Translations under genes and position numbers: made by a program | Shown: in pieces, positions 1 to 7,972 of the stretch | Layout of the letters: each line of letters opens with the position of its first letter | Numbering within the stretch: position 1 is the first letter of the stretch | From: Streptomyces indicus | GTDB taxonomy: Bacteria > Actinomycetota > Actinomycetes > Streptomycetales > Streptomycetaceae | Assembly: GCF_900100315.1 (NCBI RefSeq) | Contig: NZ_FNFF01000001.1 | Location: 930,001 to 994,000, forward strand | DNA: 64,000 nt | Direction of reading: 5' to 3' | The notes under the pieces: generated by a model | What the model was told of the DNA's origin: nothing | Seen by the model: only the letters and a program-made list of their open reading frames with translations | Database searches by the model: none

Positions 1-2871
1 TACGCCCTGCTCGCGACCGGACTCGTGCTGTCCTATTCGGCCTCCGGACTGTTCAACTTCGCCCACGGCGCGACCGCCTACCTGTGTGCGCTCGGCTTCT
101 ACGAGCTGCACTCCGGCTTCGGCTGGCCGGCGATCCCGACCGCGCTCCTGCTGGTGTTCGTGATCGCGCCGGGGCTCGGCTGGGCGCTGGACCGGCTGAT
201 GTTCCGCAAGCTGGCACGGGTCGGCGAGACGGCGCAGATCGTCGCCACGATCGGTCTGCTCGTCGCGCTGCCCGCGCTCGGCCTGTGGGTGGTCGAACTC
301 CTTGAGGAGGCGGGCGCTTCGGTGAAGCCCGCCGAGAACCAGTTCGGCCTGCCGGGCGTCGGCCCTTCGCCGGCCGAGTCCTGGCAGCTGATGGACGGGG
401 TCGGGATCGACTCCGACCAGCTGATCACCTGGGTGGCGACCGCCGTGGTGGCGGTGGGCCTGTGGATCCTCATGCGGCACACCCCGCTGGGCCTCAGGCT
501 GCGCGCCTCGGTGGACAACCGCTCGCTGGTGGAGCTGCGCGGCATCAGCGCCGACCGGCTCTCCTCGCTCGCGTGGATGCTGTCCTCGGGGCTCGCCGGG
601 CTCGCGGGAGTGCTCGCCACTCCCCTGCTCGGCCTGTCCTCGCACGACTTCACGCTGTTCCTGTTCGTCTCCGCGACCGCCGCGGTGCTGGGCCGCTTCA
701 TGTCGATCCCGCTCGCGTTCGCGGGCGGGCTCGGGCTCGGTGTGCTGCAGAACCTGGTCGCGGGGTACGCCTCCTTCGCCGACGACATCACCGGCTTCCG
801 TACCGCCGTGCCCTTCCTGATCCTGTTCGCCGGGCTGCTCATCCTCACCCGGCGGCAGCGGACGGCGGGGACGGCCGCGGTGGACGCCCCGCCGATCGAC
901 TACCTGGCGGGCAAGTCCTGGGCGCACAAGTGGGGTCCGTGGGCCGTGGCGGCGGTGCTGCTCGCGCTCGCGTTCTACACCGTGACCACTCCGTTCTGGA
1001 GCGGCATCCTCGCCCAAGGCCTGGCGATCTCCCTGGTGTTCATCTCGTTCACCGTGGTGACCGGGCTCGGGGCGATGGTCTCGCTCGCACAGGCGACCTT
1101 CGTGACGGGCGCGGCGATGGTGGCGGGCCTGCTGATGAGCCACGGCTGGCCGTTCATCGGCGCCGCGCTCGTCGGCACCTGTGTGGCGGCGGTGCTCGGT
1201 GCGCTGGTCGCGCTGCCGGCGCTGCGGCTCGGCGGCCGCTCCCTCGCGCTCGCCACGCTGGCGCTGGCGTTCCTCGCCGACCAAGTCCTCTTCCAGATGG
1301 GTTGGTTGAGGAACGGCGACACCGGCTGGGAGATCCCGCGACCGGTCTTCGGACCCGTCGACCTCACCGACGACCGCGCCATGGGCGTGGCCATGGTGGT
1401 CCTGGTGGTGGCGGCCGTGGCCGCGGTCAGCGCCCTGCGCGACTCGCCGTCCGGGCGCGCGATGCTCGCGGTGCGCTCGGCACCGGCGGCCGCGATGGCC
1501 TCGGGCGTGTCCGTGGTCCGTACGAAGCTGATGCTCTTCACCCTGTCGGCCGGGCTCGCGGGCTTCGGCGGGGTCATGTACGCCTCGTATCAGACCCGTA
1601 TCACCGCCACCGACTTCACCGCGATGACGGGTCTGATCTGGCTCGCGGTGGTGGTCGCGGCGGGTGTGCGCAGGCCGCAGTTCGCGGTGGTCGCCGGCCT
1701 GGTGTTCGCGGTCATGCCGCCGCTGATGTCGGACTACGTCACCGAGTCCGCGCATCTGCCGGTGATCCTGTTCGGTCTGGCCGGCCTCGCGCTCGCCAAC
1801 GACCCGGACGGGTACGCCGCAGCCGCTTCCGTACGGCGCCACCGGCGCAAGGCGGCGGCGTCCTCGCCGGCTCCGGACGGCGGGGCGCGGCCGGCGGATC
1901 CCGCACCCACCGCGACGGACGCCGCGCTCCAACTGCGGGGCGTGCGGGCCGGATACGACGGTGCGCCCGTCCTCACCGGGGTCGACCTCGCGGTACGCCC
2001 CGGCGAGATCCTCGCGCTGCTCGGCCCGAACGGTGCCGGGAAGTCCACCACCTGCAAGGTCGCGGCCGGGCTGCTCTCCGCGCAGGGCGGCACGGTGTAC
2101 GTGGCCGGGCACGACGCCACGCGGCACGGTGCGGTACGCCGGGCCCGGGCCGGGGTGGTCCTCGCCCCCGAGGGCCGCGGCATCTTCCCCTCGCTCACCA
2201 TCGAGGAGAACCTGGCGCTGCACCTGCCGGACAAGGCGGCGCGCGAGGCGGTCTACGCCCGCTTCCCGCGCCTGGCGGAGCGGCGCAAGGTGACGGCGGG
2301 TTCACTGTCGGGCGGCGAGCAGCAGATGCTGGCGCTCGCCCCGCTCCTTCAGGACCCGCCGAAGGTGCTGATCGCCGACGAGCCCTCGCTCGGTCTCGCG
2401 CCGCGCGTGGTCGACGAGGTGTTCCAGCTCCTGACCGAACTCCGGGACGCGGGAACGGCGTTGCTGCTCGTGGAGGAGAAGGCGGCGGAGATCCTCGGCG
2501 TCGCGGACACCGTGGCGTATCTGTCCCAGGGCAAGGTGACCTGGTGCGGTCCGCGTTCGGAGGTGCAGGCGGACCGGTTGACGGAGGCCTATCTGGGGAT
2601 TGCGGGGGCGAAGGGCTCCGAGGGCCCGGACTCCGAAGGGCCGGACTCCGAAGGCGCGGGCTCCGAAGGGCCGGGTCCGGAAGGAGCGGGTTCGGAAGAA
2701 CAGGAAGCCGGCTCGGCGGGGGTGAACGGCGCGGTGCCGCGCCCTGCGCAGCCCGGTGACGCCCCGACCCCCACCGCAGCCGACACCGGAGACGCCGACA
2801 ACGGCACCGACACCAGCACCGGCACCGGCACCGACCCATCCGCACCCTCGACGGAGGTGGCCCGGCCATGA
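1..2871 (+). CDS. Fused LivH-LivM-LivF branched-chain amino acid-type ABC importer (5' partial)
   Basis: The reading frame is open from the first base, so the N-terminus lies outside the window. Visible domains in order are a LivH-type permease (about residues 1-285, several hydrophobic segments), a LivM-type permease (about 300-600) and a LivF-type ATPase (about 645-870). The ATPase shows Walker A GPNGAGKST near 675, signature LSGGEQQ near 770 and Walker B VLIADEPS near 790. These normally form separate subunits of a membrane importer for branched-chain amino acids or amides; here three sit on one chain. The last 85 residues are a low-complexity Ser-Glu-Gly then Thr/Ala/Pro tail built on 15-bp DNA repeats. 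The stop overlaps the livG start (ATGA), so the two are translationally coupled. The substrate-binding protein is not visible and may lie upstream. Confidence 0.9.
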   Translation, partial: YALLATGLVLSYSASGLFNFAHGATAYLCALGFYELHSGFGWPAIPTALLLVFVIAPGLGWALDRLMFRKLARVGETAQIVATIGLLVALPALGLWVVELLEEAGASVKPAENQFGLPGVGPSPAESWQLMDGVGIDSDQLITWVATAVVAVGLWILMRHTPLGLRLRASVDNRSLVELRGISADRLSSLAWMLSSGLAGLAGVLATPLLGLSSHDFTLFLFVSATAAVLGRFMSIPLAFAGGLGLGVLQNLVAGYASFADDITGFRTAVPFLILFAGLLILTRRQRTAGTAAVDAPPIDYLAGKSWAHKWGPWAVAAVLLALAFYTVTTPFWSGILAQGLAISLVFISFTVVTGLGAMVSLAQATFVTGAAMVAGLLMSHGWPFIGAALVGTCVAAVLGALVALPALRLGGRSLALATLALAFLADQVLFQMGWLRNGDTGWEIPRPVFGPVDLTDDRAMGVAMVVLVVAAVAAVSALRDSPSGRAMLAVRSAPAAAMASGVSVVRTKLMLFTLSAGLAGFGGVMYASYQTRITATDFTAMTGLIWLAVVVAAGVRRPQFAVVAGLVFAVMPPLMSDYVTESAHLPVILFGLAGLALANDPDGYAAAASVRRHRRKAAASSPAPDGGARPADPAPTATDAALQLRGVRAGYDGAPVLTGVDLAVRPGEILALLGPNGAGKSTTCKVAAGLLSAQGGTVYVAGHDATRHGAVRRARAGVVLAPEGRGIFPSLTIEENLALHLPDKAAREAVYARFPRLAERRKVTAGSLSGGEQQMLALAPLLQDPPKVLIADEPSLGLAPRVVDEVFQLLTELRDAGTALLLVEEKAAEILGVADTVAYLSQGKVTWCGPRSEVQADRLTEAYLGIAGAKGSEGPDSEGPDSEGAGSEGPGPEGAGSEEQEAGSAGVNGAVPRPAQPGDAPTPTAADTGDADNGTDTSTGTGTDPSAPSTEVARP
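2614..2703 (+). repeat. Six imperfect 15-bp tandem repeats coding a GSEGP-like tail
   Basis: Six consecutive 15-base units related to ggctccgaagggccg encode five-residue units such as GSEGP, DSEGP, DSEGA and GPEGA. They follow the LivF domain and probably arose by slippage. The tail is likely unstructured. Confidence 0.85.
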
Positions 2872-3641
2872 GCAGATACCTGCTGCAAGCCGAGCACGTC
2901 GCCGTGCGCTTCGGCGGCATCAAGGCCCTGACCGACGTCTCCCTCGGCATCGCCCCCGGCGAGGTCTGCGGACTCATCGGTCCGAACGGGGCGGGCAAGA
3001 CCACCCTGTTCGACGTGGTCTCCGGCATCCGCAGGCCGGACGAGGGGCGCGTGCTCCTCGACGGCACGGACATCACGCGGCGCTCCCCGGTGTGGCGGGC
3101 GCGGCACGGGATGCGCCGTACGTTCCAGCGGCAGCAGCTCTTCGGGCAGCTCACCGTGGCGGACAACCTGGTCGTGGCGCAGGAGTGGCGCGGCGGGGGC
3201 GGCGGGCTCGCGGCCGACCTCGTCGCGTCGCCCACCCGCCGCAGCCGGGAGAGCGCCCGCCGCGCACGGGCCGCGGAAGTCCTCCGCTCCTGCGGCCTGG
3301 ACCACCTGGCCGAGGACTATGCGGGCGCCCTGCCGGTGGGCCGGGCCCGCATGGTCGAGCTGGCCCGCGCCCTGGCCGACCCGCCCCGCGTCCTGCTCCT
3401 GGACGAGCCGGCCTCGGGAATGACGGCCGAGGAGCGGGCCCAACTGGCCGCGGTGATCCGCCACTTGGCGGAGGAGGAGGGCTGTGCGGTGCTCCTCGTC
3501 GAGCACAACGTGGCCTTCGTCATGGAGCTCTGCGCCCGCGTGGTCGTCCTCGACCTGGGCTCGGTCCTCGCGGAGGGCACGGCGGCCGAGGTCCGCGCCG
3601 ACCCGAAGGTGCGGGAGGCGTACCTGGGGGCGGCGGCCTGA
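2868..3641 (+). CDS. livG: LivG-type ABC transporter ATPase
   Basis: This 257-residue ATPase should energise the branched-chain amino acid-type importer encoded just upstream, with which it shares a four-base ATGA overlap. Walker A GPNGAGKTT lies near residues 38-46 and Walker B VLLLDEP is near 174. A switch histidine is in LLVEHN near 208. The signature is the divergent LPVGRAR rather than LSGGQ, a kind of variation seen in LivG/LivF proteins. The MRRTFQRQQLF segment is the family's Q-loop region. A strong hairpin follows within 30 bases, so this is the last gene of the operon. The family call is secure; the transported substrate is not shown by the sequence. Confidence 0.9.
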   Translation: MSRYLLQAEHVAVRFGGIKALTDVSLGIAPGEVCGLIGPNGAGKTTLFDVVSGIRRPDEGRVLLDGTDITRRSPVWRARHGMRRTFQRQQLFGQLTVADNLVVAQEWRGGGGGLAADLVASPTRRSRESARRARAAEVLRSCGLDHLAEDYAGALPVGRARMVELARALADPPRVLLLDEPASGMTAEERAQLAAVIRHLAEEEGCAVLLVEHNVAFVMELCARVVVLDLGSVLAEGTAAEVRADPKVREAYLGAAA

Positions 3642-3667
3642 CTCGCGGGCACCCGCGAAACCACGGG

Positions 3668-3699
3668 GGTGGCCGGTTCCCGTCCGGGAACCGGCCACC
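3668..3699 (+). terminator. Rho-independent-type terminator hairpin after livG
   Basis: A perfect 14-bp stem (3668-3681 with 3686-3699) closes a 4-base loop, 27 bases after the livG stop. There is no T-run, as is usual in high-GC actinobacteria. Confidence 0.85.
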
Positions 3700-3856
3700 T
3701 TCCTGTGCGCACCGCGAGCTGCCCTGACGGGACGCGGACAACCCCGGTGTGGAGTTAGGGTCGGAAGTGAACAAAACCGACTGTCGACGGAATGGATCAC
3801 GCCCGCTCCCTGTTGGAGTCAGGCGTACCACCCCACCACGTAAGGATCGAGAGCTC

Positions 3857-4690
3857 GTGAGCAAGGTCCCCAGCATCACCCTCAACAACGGCGTAGCGAT
3901 GCCGCAGCTCGGTTTCGGTGTCTGGCAGGTGCCGGACGACGAGGCGACCAAGGCCGTCGCCACTGCCCTGGAGGCCGGGTACCGCAGCATCGACACCGCC
4001 GCCATCTACGGCAACGAGGAGGGCACCGGCAAGGCGCTCGCCGCCTCCGGCATCGCCCGCGAGGAGCTCTTCGTCACCACCAAGCTCTGGAACTCCGAGC
4101 AGGGCCACGACTCCACCCTGAAGGCGTTCGACACCTCGCTCGCCAAGCTCGGCCTCGACTACGTCGACCTGTACCTGATCCACTGGCCGCTGCCGTCGAA
4201 GGACCTGTACGTGGACACGTACAAGGCCTTCGAGAAGATCTACGAGTCCGGCCGCGCCAAGGCCATCGGCGTCTCGAACTTCACGGTCGAGACCATGGAG
4301 CGCCTCCTCGGCGAGACCTCCGTCGTGCCGGTGATCAACCAGATCGAGCTGCACCCGCAGCTGCAGCAGGCCGAGCTGCGGGCGCTGCACGCCAAGCACG
4401 GCATCGCGACCGAGGCCTGGTCGCCGCTGGGCCAGGGCAAGGGCCTGCTGGAGGTGCCGACGATCGTCGCGATCGCGCAGAAGCACGGCCGCACCCCGGC
4501 GCAGGTCGTGCTGCGCTGGCACCTGCAGCTGGGCAACGTCGTGATCCCGAAGTCGGTCACTCCGTCGCGTATCGCCGAGAACATCGACGTGTTCGGCTTC
4601 GAGCTGGACGCCGAGGACCTCGGTGCCCTCGCCGCGCTCGACGAGGGCAAGCGCCTGGGTCCGGACCCGGCCGTGTTCGACGTGGCCTGA
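3857..4690 (+). CDS. Aldo/keto reductase (2,5-diketogluconate reductase type)
   Basis: This 277-residue NADPH-dependent oxidoreductase has the TIM-barrel aldo/keto reductase catalytic tetrad Asp46, Tyr51, Lys76 (TTKLW) and His109 (LIHWP). It also has the C-terminal cofactor-binding IPKSVTPSRI motif. It should reduce aldehydes or ketones in the cytoplasm; the natural substrate is unknown. The GTG at 3857 was chosen because AAGGA lies 10 bases upstream and homology-like sequence (VPSITLNNG) begins there. The frame stays open to an ATG at 3749, but that extension is not family-like. The gene is monocistronic, between the livG terminator and its own hairpin. Confidence 0.9.
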   Translation: MSKVPSITLNNGVAMPQLGFGVWQVPDDEATKAVATALEAGYRSIDTAAIYGNEEGTGKALAASGIAREELFVTTKLWNSEQGHDSTLKAFDTSLAKLGLDYVDLYLIHWPLPSKDLYVDTYKAFEKIYESGRAKAIGVSNFTVETMERLLGETSVVPVINQIELHPQLQQAELRALHAKHGIATEAWSPLGQGKGLLEVPTIVAIAQKHGRTPAQVVLRWHLQLGNVVIPKSVTPSRIAENIDVFGFELDAEDLGALAALDEGKRLGPDPAVFDVA

Positions 4691-4706
4691 TCTCTCCCGG
4701 CAGGAA

Positions 4707-4757
4707 CGCGAAAGGGGCCGGTACAGGACGTTGCGTCCCGTACCCGCCCCTTTCGCG
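4707..4757 (+). terminator. Terminator hairpin after the aldo/keto reductase
   Basis: CGCGAAAGGGG at 4707 pairs with CCCCTTTCGCG ending at 4757, with further pairing (GGTAC/GTACC and GGAC/GTCC) inside. It starts 16 bases after the stop. Confidence 0.8.
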
Positions 4758-4774
4758 GCGTCCGCGCACCTGGC

Positions 4775-4791
4775 TTCTGCCGACAGCAGAA
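4775..4791. promoter_or_regulatory. PopR-box-like palindrome upstream of popR
   Basis: TTCTGC and GCAGAA flank CGACA. Read as TTCTGCC-GAC-AGCAGAA, it differs by one base from the palindrome I recall for PopR in Streptomyces lividans (TTCTGCC-N3-GGCAGAA). It lies about 45 bases before the popR start, which suggests autoregulation. Confidence 0.6.
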
Positions 4792-4823
4792 CGTTCCGGC
4801 ACGCCAGGCCGCTCCCCCGCTTC

Positions 4824-4829
4824 TAGGCT
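4824..4829 (+). promoter_or_regulatory. Candidate -10 element of popR
   Basis: TAGGCT ends six bases before the GTG start. The intervening GGAGGG could be either a very close Shine-Dalgarno sequence or the start region of a near-leaderless transcript. Confidence 0.4.
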
Positions 4830-4835
4830 GGAGGG

Positions 4836-5309
4836 GTGAGCAGCCACGAGAACGCGCCCGACCAAGCCCGTGTCATCCAGCTGAGGCCCGGCCAGCGCCC
4901 CGCGCCCCCGGCCGCCCCGCCCAAGGAACCGCTCTGGCGCGACCTCGTCGGAGACGTGCTGCGCCGTGAACGCCTCGCGCAGCAGCGGACGTTGAAGGAC
5001 GTCGCGGACGAGGCACGGATCTCGATGCCGTATCTGTCCGAGGTCGAGCGCGGCCGCAAGGAGGCTTCGTCCGAGGTGCTCGCCGCAGCGGCCCGCGCAC
5101 TCGGCCTCAGCCTCGCCGAGCTGCTCGGCCGGGTGCAGGGCGAGATCCTGAAGGTCACCGCGCTCACCTCCGCGGCCCCGTCCCGTGCCGCCACGAGCGT
5201 CTCCGCGCACACCGCCACGAGCGTCACCTCGCTCACCTCCGCGGCACCCGCGCGGACCGGCACGAGCGTCTCCACGCTCGGCCGGGGCGAGGTCCGGCTC
5301 GCGGCCTGA
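4836..5309 (+). CDS. popR: XRE-family activator of the clpP3-clpP4 operon (PopR)
   Basis: This 157-residue protein has a helix-turn-helix at about 28-90, containing KDVADEARISMPYLSEVERG and a following KEASSEVL helix, typical of the ClgR/PopR family. Its position facing a clpP pair matches PopR, which in S. lividans activates clpP3 clpP4 and is itself degraded by ClpP in a manner that needs two C-terminal alanines. This protein ends in LAA, consistent with such a degron. Residues 109-150 are a Thr/Ser/Ala-rich linker that contains a 23-residue duplication. The family, context and tail agree; the exact orthology is inferred. Confidence 0.85.
   Translation: MSSHENAPDQARVIQLRPGQRPAPPAAPPKEPLWRDLVGDVLRRERLAQQRTLKDVADEARISMPYLSEVERGRKEASSEVLAAAARALGLSLAELLGRVQGEILKVTALTSAAPSRAATSVSAHTATSVTSLTSAAPARTGTSVSTLGRGEVRLAA
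5162..5299 (+). repeat. 69-bp imperfect tandem duplication inside popR
   Basis: Copy one (5162-5230) and copy two (5231-5299) share blocks such as gctcacctccgcgg and cacgagcgtctcc. They encode 23-residue units beginning LTSAAP and containing TSVS. Confidence 0.75.
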
Positions 5310-5334
5310 CCCCGCCCCTTCGCCCTGCGGCCGG

Positions 5335-5356
5335 CCCGCCCTCGCCCGAGGGCGGG
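5335..5356. terminator. Bidirectional terminator between popR and clpP4
   Basis: CCCGCCCTCG pairs with CGAGGGCGGG. It sits between the convergent stops of popR (5309) and clpP4 (5358). Confidence 0.75.
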
Positions 5357-5357
5357 T

Positions 5358-5966
5358 TCAGGCCGCGGCCTTCACCATCCGCCGGCTCAGGACCTCGTCC
5401 GCGAGGCCGTACGCCACGGCCTCCTCGGCCGTGAACACCTTGTCGCGGTCCATGTCGGCCCGCAGCGTCGCCACGTCGTGGTCCGTGTGCCGCGCGAGCA
5501 CCTCCTCGACCTGGCTGCGGATCCGCACCATCTCCTTGGCCTGCAGGGCGAGATCGGAGACCGTGCCCTGCGAGCCGCCCGCCGCCGGCTGCCCGAGCAG
5601 CACGCGCGCGTGCTCGAGCACGAACCGCCGGCCGGGGTCGCCGCCCGCGAGCAGCACGGCCGCCGTGGAGGCCGCCTGGCCCACGCAGTACGTGGCGATC
5701 GGCGCGGTGATGTACGACATCGTGTCGTAGATCGCCATGAGTGAAGTGAACGATCCGCCGGGCGAGTTGAGGTAGATCGAGATCTCCCGGTCGGGTGCCG
5801 AGGACTCCAGGTGGAGCAGCTGCGCGATGACGACGTTGGCCACGCCGTCGTCGATCTCCGTGCCGAGGAAGATGACCCGCTCGGAGAGCAGCCGGCTGTA
5901 GATGTCCGAGACCCGCTCGCCCTGCGCCGTGCGCTCGATGACGCTCGGAATCGTGTACTGACCCAT
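5358..5966 (-). CDS. clpP4: ClpP-family protease subunit lacking the catalytic histidine (ClpP4-like)
   Basis: This 202-residue protein has the S14 peptidase fold and should join a barrel-shaped ClpP complex fed by Clp ATPases. The nucleophile region reads [11 protein letters not shown] (Ser100) and an aspartate is present in DRDKVF (Asp175). The position that is normally His in the MIHQP motif reads LLGQP (Gly125). The triad is therefore incomplete, and the subunit may be structural or regulatory, depending on ClpP3 for catalysis. The start at 5966 follows the clpP3 stop by two bases. In S. lividans the second gene of the PopR-controlled operon is clpP4. Whether Gly125 is the norm for ClpP4 was not checked. 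Confidence 0.85.
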   Translation of the reverse strand: MGQYTIPSVIERTAQGERVSDIYSRLLSERVIFLGTEIDDGVANVVIAQLLHLESSAPDREISIYLNSPGGSFTSLMAIYDTMSYITAPIATYCVGQAASTAAVLLAGGDPGRRFVLEHARVLLGQPAAGGSQGTVSDLALQAKEMVRIRSQVEEVLARHTDHDVATLRADMDRDKVFTAEEAVAYGLADEVLSRRMVKAAA

Positions 5967-5968
5967 CG

Positions 5969-6595
5969 TCAGACCCCCAGTCCCATCCGCGGCTTCGTGC
6001 TCTTCGGCCGCACGTCGTCGAGGGAGGCCAGCACGTGGTCGACCATCCCGTACTCCTTGGCCTGTTCGGCCGTGAACCAGCGGTCGCGGTCGCCGTCGCG
6101 GGCGATCGTCTCCGGGCTCTGGCCGGTGTGTTCGGCCGTGATCTGCTCGATGGACTTCTTCATGAACTCCAGGTTCTCCGCCTGGATCGCGATGTCCGCG
6201 GTCTGGCCGCCGATGCCGGCGGAGGGCTGGTGCATCATGATCCGCGCGTTCGGCAGGGCGTAGCGCTTGCCCACGGTGCCGACGCTCAGCAGGAACTGCC
6301 CCATGCTCGCGGCGAATCCCATCGCGAGCGTGGAGACGTCGTTGGGGATCAGGCGCATCGTGTCGTAGATCGCGAGCCCGGCGTGCACGGAGCCGCCGGG
6401 GCTGTTGATGTACAGGCTGATGTCGGTGCGCGGGTCCTCGGCGCTGAGCACCAGCAGCTGGGCGCAGATGCGGTTCGCGGACACCTCGTCGACCTGGGTG
6501 CCGAGGAACACGATGCGCTGGCTGAGCAGTTGGGCGGCGAGGTGGTCGTCGTAGCGGCTCGGCGGGGTGTCGCCCTCGGCTGCGTACGGGATCAT
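5969..6595 (-). CDS. clpP3: ClpP-family serine protease subunit (ClpP3-like)
   Basis: This 208-residue S14 peptidase has a full triad: Ser97 (GFAASMGQ), His122 (MMHQPSAG) and Asp171 (DRDRWF), falling at the same residue numbers as in Escherichia coli ClpP. It is the first gene of a two-gene operon with clpP4 and faces popR across a terminator. GAGGAGGAG lies just before the ATG. In Streptomyces this second clpP operon is normally silent and is induced through PopR when ClpP1P2 is impaired. The two PopR-box-like sites 74-105 bases upstream fit that control. The clpP3 name rests on context. Confidence 0.88.
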   Translation of the reverse strand: MIPYAAEGDTPPSRYDDHLAAQLLSQRIVFLGTQVDEVSANRICAQLLVLSAEDPRTDISLYINSPGGSVHAGLAIYDTMRLIPNDVSTLAMGFAASMGQFLLSVGTVGKRYALPNARIMMHQPSAGIGGQTADIAIQAENLEFMKKSIEQITAEHTGQSPETIARDGDRDRWFTAEQAKEYGMVDHVLASLDDVRPKSTKPRMGLGV

Positions 6596-6668
6596 CGCTC
6601 CTCCTCACGGTGGGGTGGTCGAGCTTCCGACTCCACCTTCGGCGCACGAGGGCGCCGCCGTAAGGGAT

Positions 6669-6700
6669 CTTGGCCCTGGGCAGATTCGCCGAGGGCAGAG
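6669..6700 (-). promoter_or_regulatory. Two tandem PopR-box-like sites upstream of clpP3
   Basis: On the minus strand, TCTGCC-N3-GGC occurs twice with a 15-base period (complement of 6684-6700 and of 6669-6685). Each resembles the left half and core of TTCTGCC-N3-GGCAGAA; the right arms are degenerate. Confidence 0.5.
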
Positions 6701-6748
6701 CGACTGCGGGAGGGCCCCGCGCGGAAGCGGGACGCGGCGCGCGCGAAA

Positions 6749-6780
6749 GCGGGGTGCGGGCCGAACGGACCGCACCCCGC
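6749..6780 (-). terminator. Terminator of the His-rich methyltransferase gene
   Basis: GCGGGGTGCGG (6749-6759) pairs with CCGCACCCCGC (6770-6780) around a 10-base loop. It begins about 20 bases beyond the stop of the gene that ends at 6801. Confidence 0.8.
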
Positions 6781-6800
6781 AAGGCTGTTGAGACCGGCCC

Positions 6801-7853
6801 TTACGGCTTTACGGCGAAGTGCACCGTCTGGGCGCCGAGCACGAACACGTCGTCGCGCCGGTGCACGCTCAGCTCGTCCGCCGGGTCGAGGAGCCGGTCG
6901 AGGGCGGCGCGGTCCTCCGCGTCCAGGTGCTCGCCGAGCATCTCGCGGCCGCGGCCGAGGATGTCCACGATGTGGGCGCGGGCCTCGGGCGAGGGCGGGG
7001 CGGGCAGGTCGATGAGGTAGCTGCGGGTGGCCGCGGGACGCAGGCCCGCCGCGGTCAGGAGGGCCGACCAGTCCTCGGTCTCGCGCTTGGTGCCGTGCAG
7101 GGACTCGCGCATCTCGTTGAACCAGTTGTCCCGTACGACCTCCATGCGGTTCTCCAGGAACGGGCGTCCGAACCCGAAGTCCCGCGGCAGGAAGCGCGCG
7201 GACAGGCCGCCTTCGAGCAGTACGAGCACGCCGCCGGGGGCCAGGGACTCGGCGAGGCGGGCGAGGGCGGCACGCTGGTCGCCCATGTGGTGCAGGGACT
7301 GGCCGAGCCACATCACGTCCGCCGGCCCGATGCCGTCGAGGCCTTCGGGGAGCTCGGCCTCATGCGTGCGGACCCGGCTGTCCAGGCCCAGGCGCTTGGC
7401 GCGTTCCTGCGCGCGCTCCAGCAGGGGGCGGGCCGCGTCGACGGCGTACGCCTCGGCCTCGGGGAAGGCCTCCGCGAGCCGGCAGGTGAGGATGCCGGGG
7501 CCGGCGCCCGCGTCGATGATGCGGGCGGGGGCGCGGTCGAGGATGTCGTGCTTCAGGTCCTCGATGATGCCGGTGTACTGCGGGGCGTAGACGGTGGCGC
7601 GCTGTTCGAGGTACTCCGCCATCGCGCCCCAGTCGAGGTCCTTGTTCTCGTGGTGGCCGTGCCCGTGGGCCGCGCCGCCCTGGTGCTGGTGGCCCTCGTG
7701 CCCGTGGTGGCCTTCGCCCGGCCCGTGCCCGGCGTGGCCGCCCTGCCCGTGGCCGCCCTGCCCGTGGCCGCCCTGCCCGTGCCCGCCGTGGCCTTGCCCG
7801 TGCCGGCCCTCGCCGTGGTCGTGGCCTTCGCTGCCGTGTCCCGTGGTCGCCAT
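6801..7853 (-). CDS. Class I SAM methyltransferase with a histidine-rich N-terminal head
   Basis: The 350-residue product has two parts. Residues 1-72 are dominated by His and Gly (GHGGHGQGGHGQ-type repeats, more than 20 histidines), a composition typical of Ni/Zn/Co-binding segments. Residues 75-350 form a Rossmann methyltransferase: motif I IIDAGAGPGILTCRLAE near 112-128, and a conserved VMWLGQSLHHMGD post-II region near 180. The acceptor substrate is unknown. The ATG at 7853 precedes MATTGHGSEGHDH. The frame runs further upstream but without methyltransferase-like sequence. The metal-binding head is inferred from composition only; a metal-responsive or metallated-substrate methyltransferase is one possibility. 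Confidence 0.85.
   Translation of the reverse strand: MATTGHGSEGHDHGEGRHGQGHGGHGQGGHGQGGHGQGGHAGHGPGEGHHGHEGHQHQGGAAHGHGHHENKDLDWGAMAEYLEQRATVYAPQYTGIIEDLKHDILDRAPARIIDAGAGPGILTCRLAEAFPEAEAYAVDAARPLLERAQERAKRLGLDSRVRTHEAELPEGLDGIGPADVMWLGQSLHHMGDQRAALARLAESLAPGGVLVLLEGGLSARFLPRDFGFGRPFLENRMEVVRDNWFNEMRESLHGTKRETEDWSALLTAAGLRPAATRSYLIDLPAPPSPEARAHIVDILGRGREMLGEHLDAEDRAALDRLLDPADELSVHRRDDVFVLGAQTVHFAVKP
7734..7778 (-). repeat. Three perfect 15-bp repeats in the His-rich coding segment
   Basis: gtggccgccctgccc occurs three times in tandem and encodes GQGGH units on the minus strand. Degenerate copies flank it. Confidence 0.85.
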
Positions 7854-7972
7854 GTCCGTCTCCCGCGCCCGTAGCGTCTGTCTGCTGGTGCTTCCAGCCT
7901 CAGGGGCTTTCGGGCGATACGGCAAGTTCTCTTGCGGTTCCGGCAAACGCCCGTTCCGGCATACGCCCCGTC

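Noticed and set aside
767..772. GGGTAC as a SigB-type -10
   Set aside because: It lies inside coding sequence of the transporter with no gene start downstream; the same holds for other internal copies such as near 3978.
7734..7778. Regular short repeats that might suggest a CRISPR array
   Set aside because: The units are contiguous with no spacers and encode the His-rich head of a methyltransferase.
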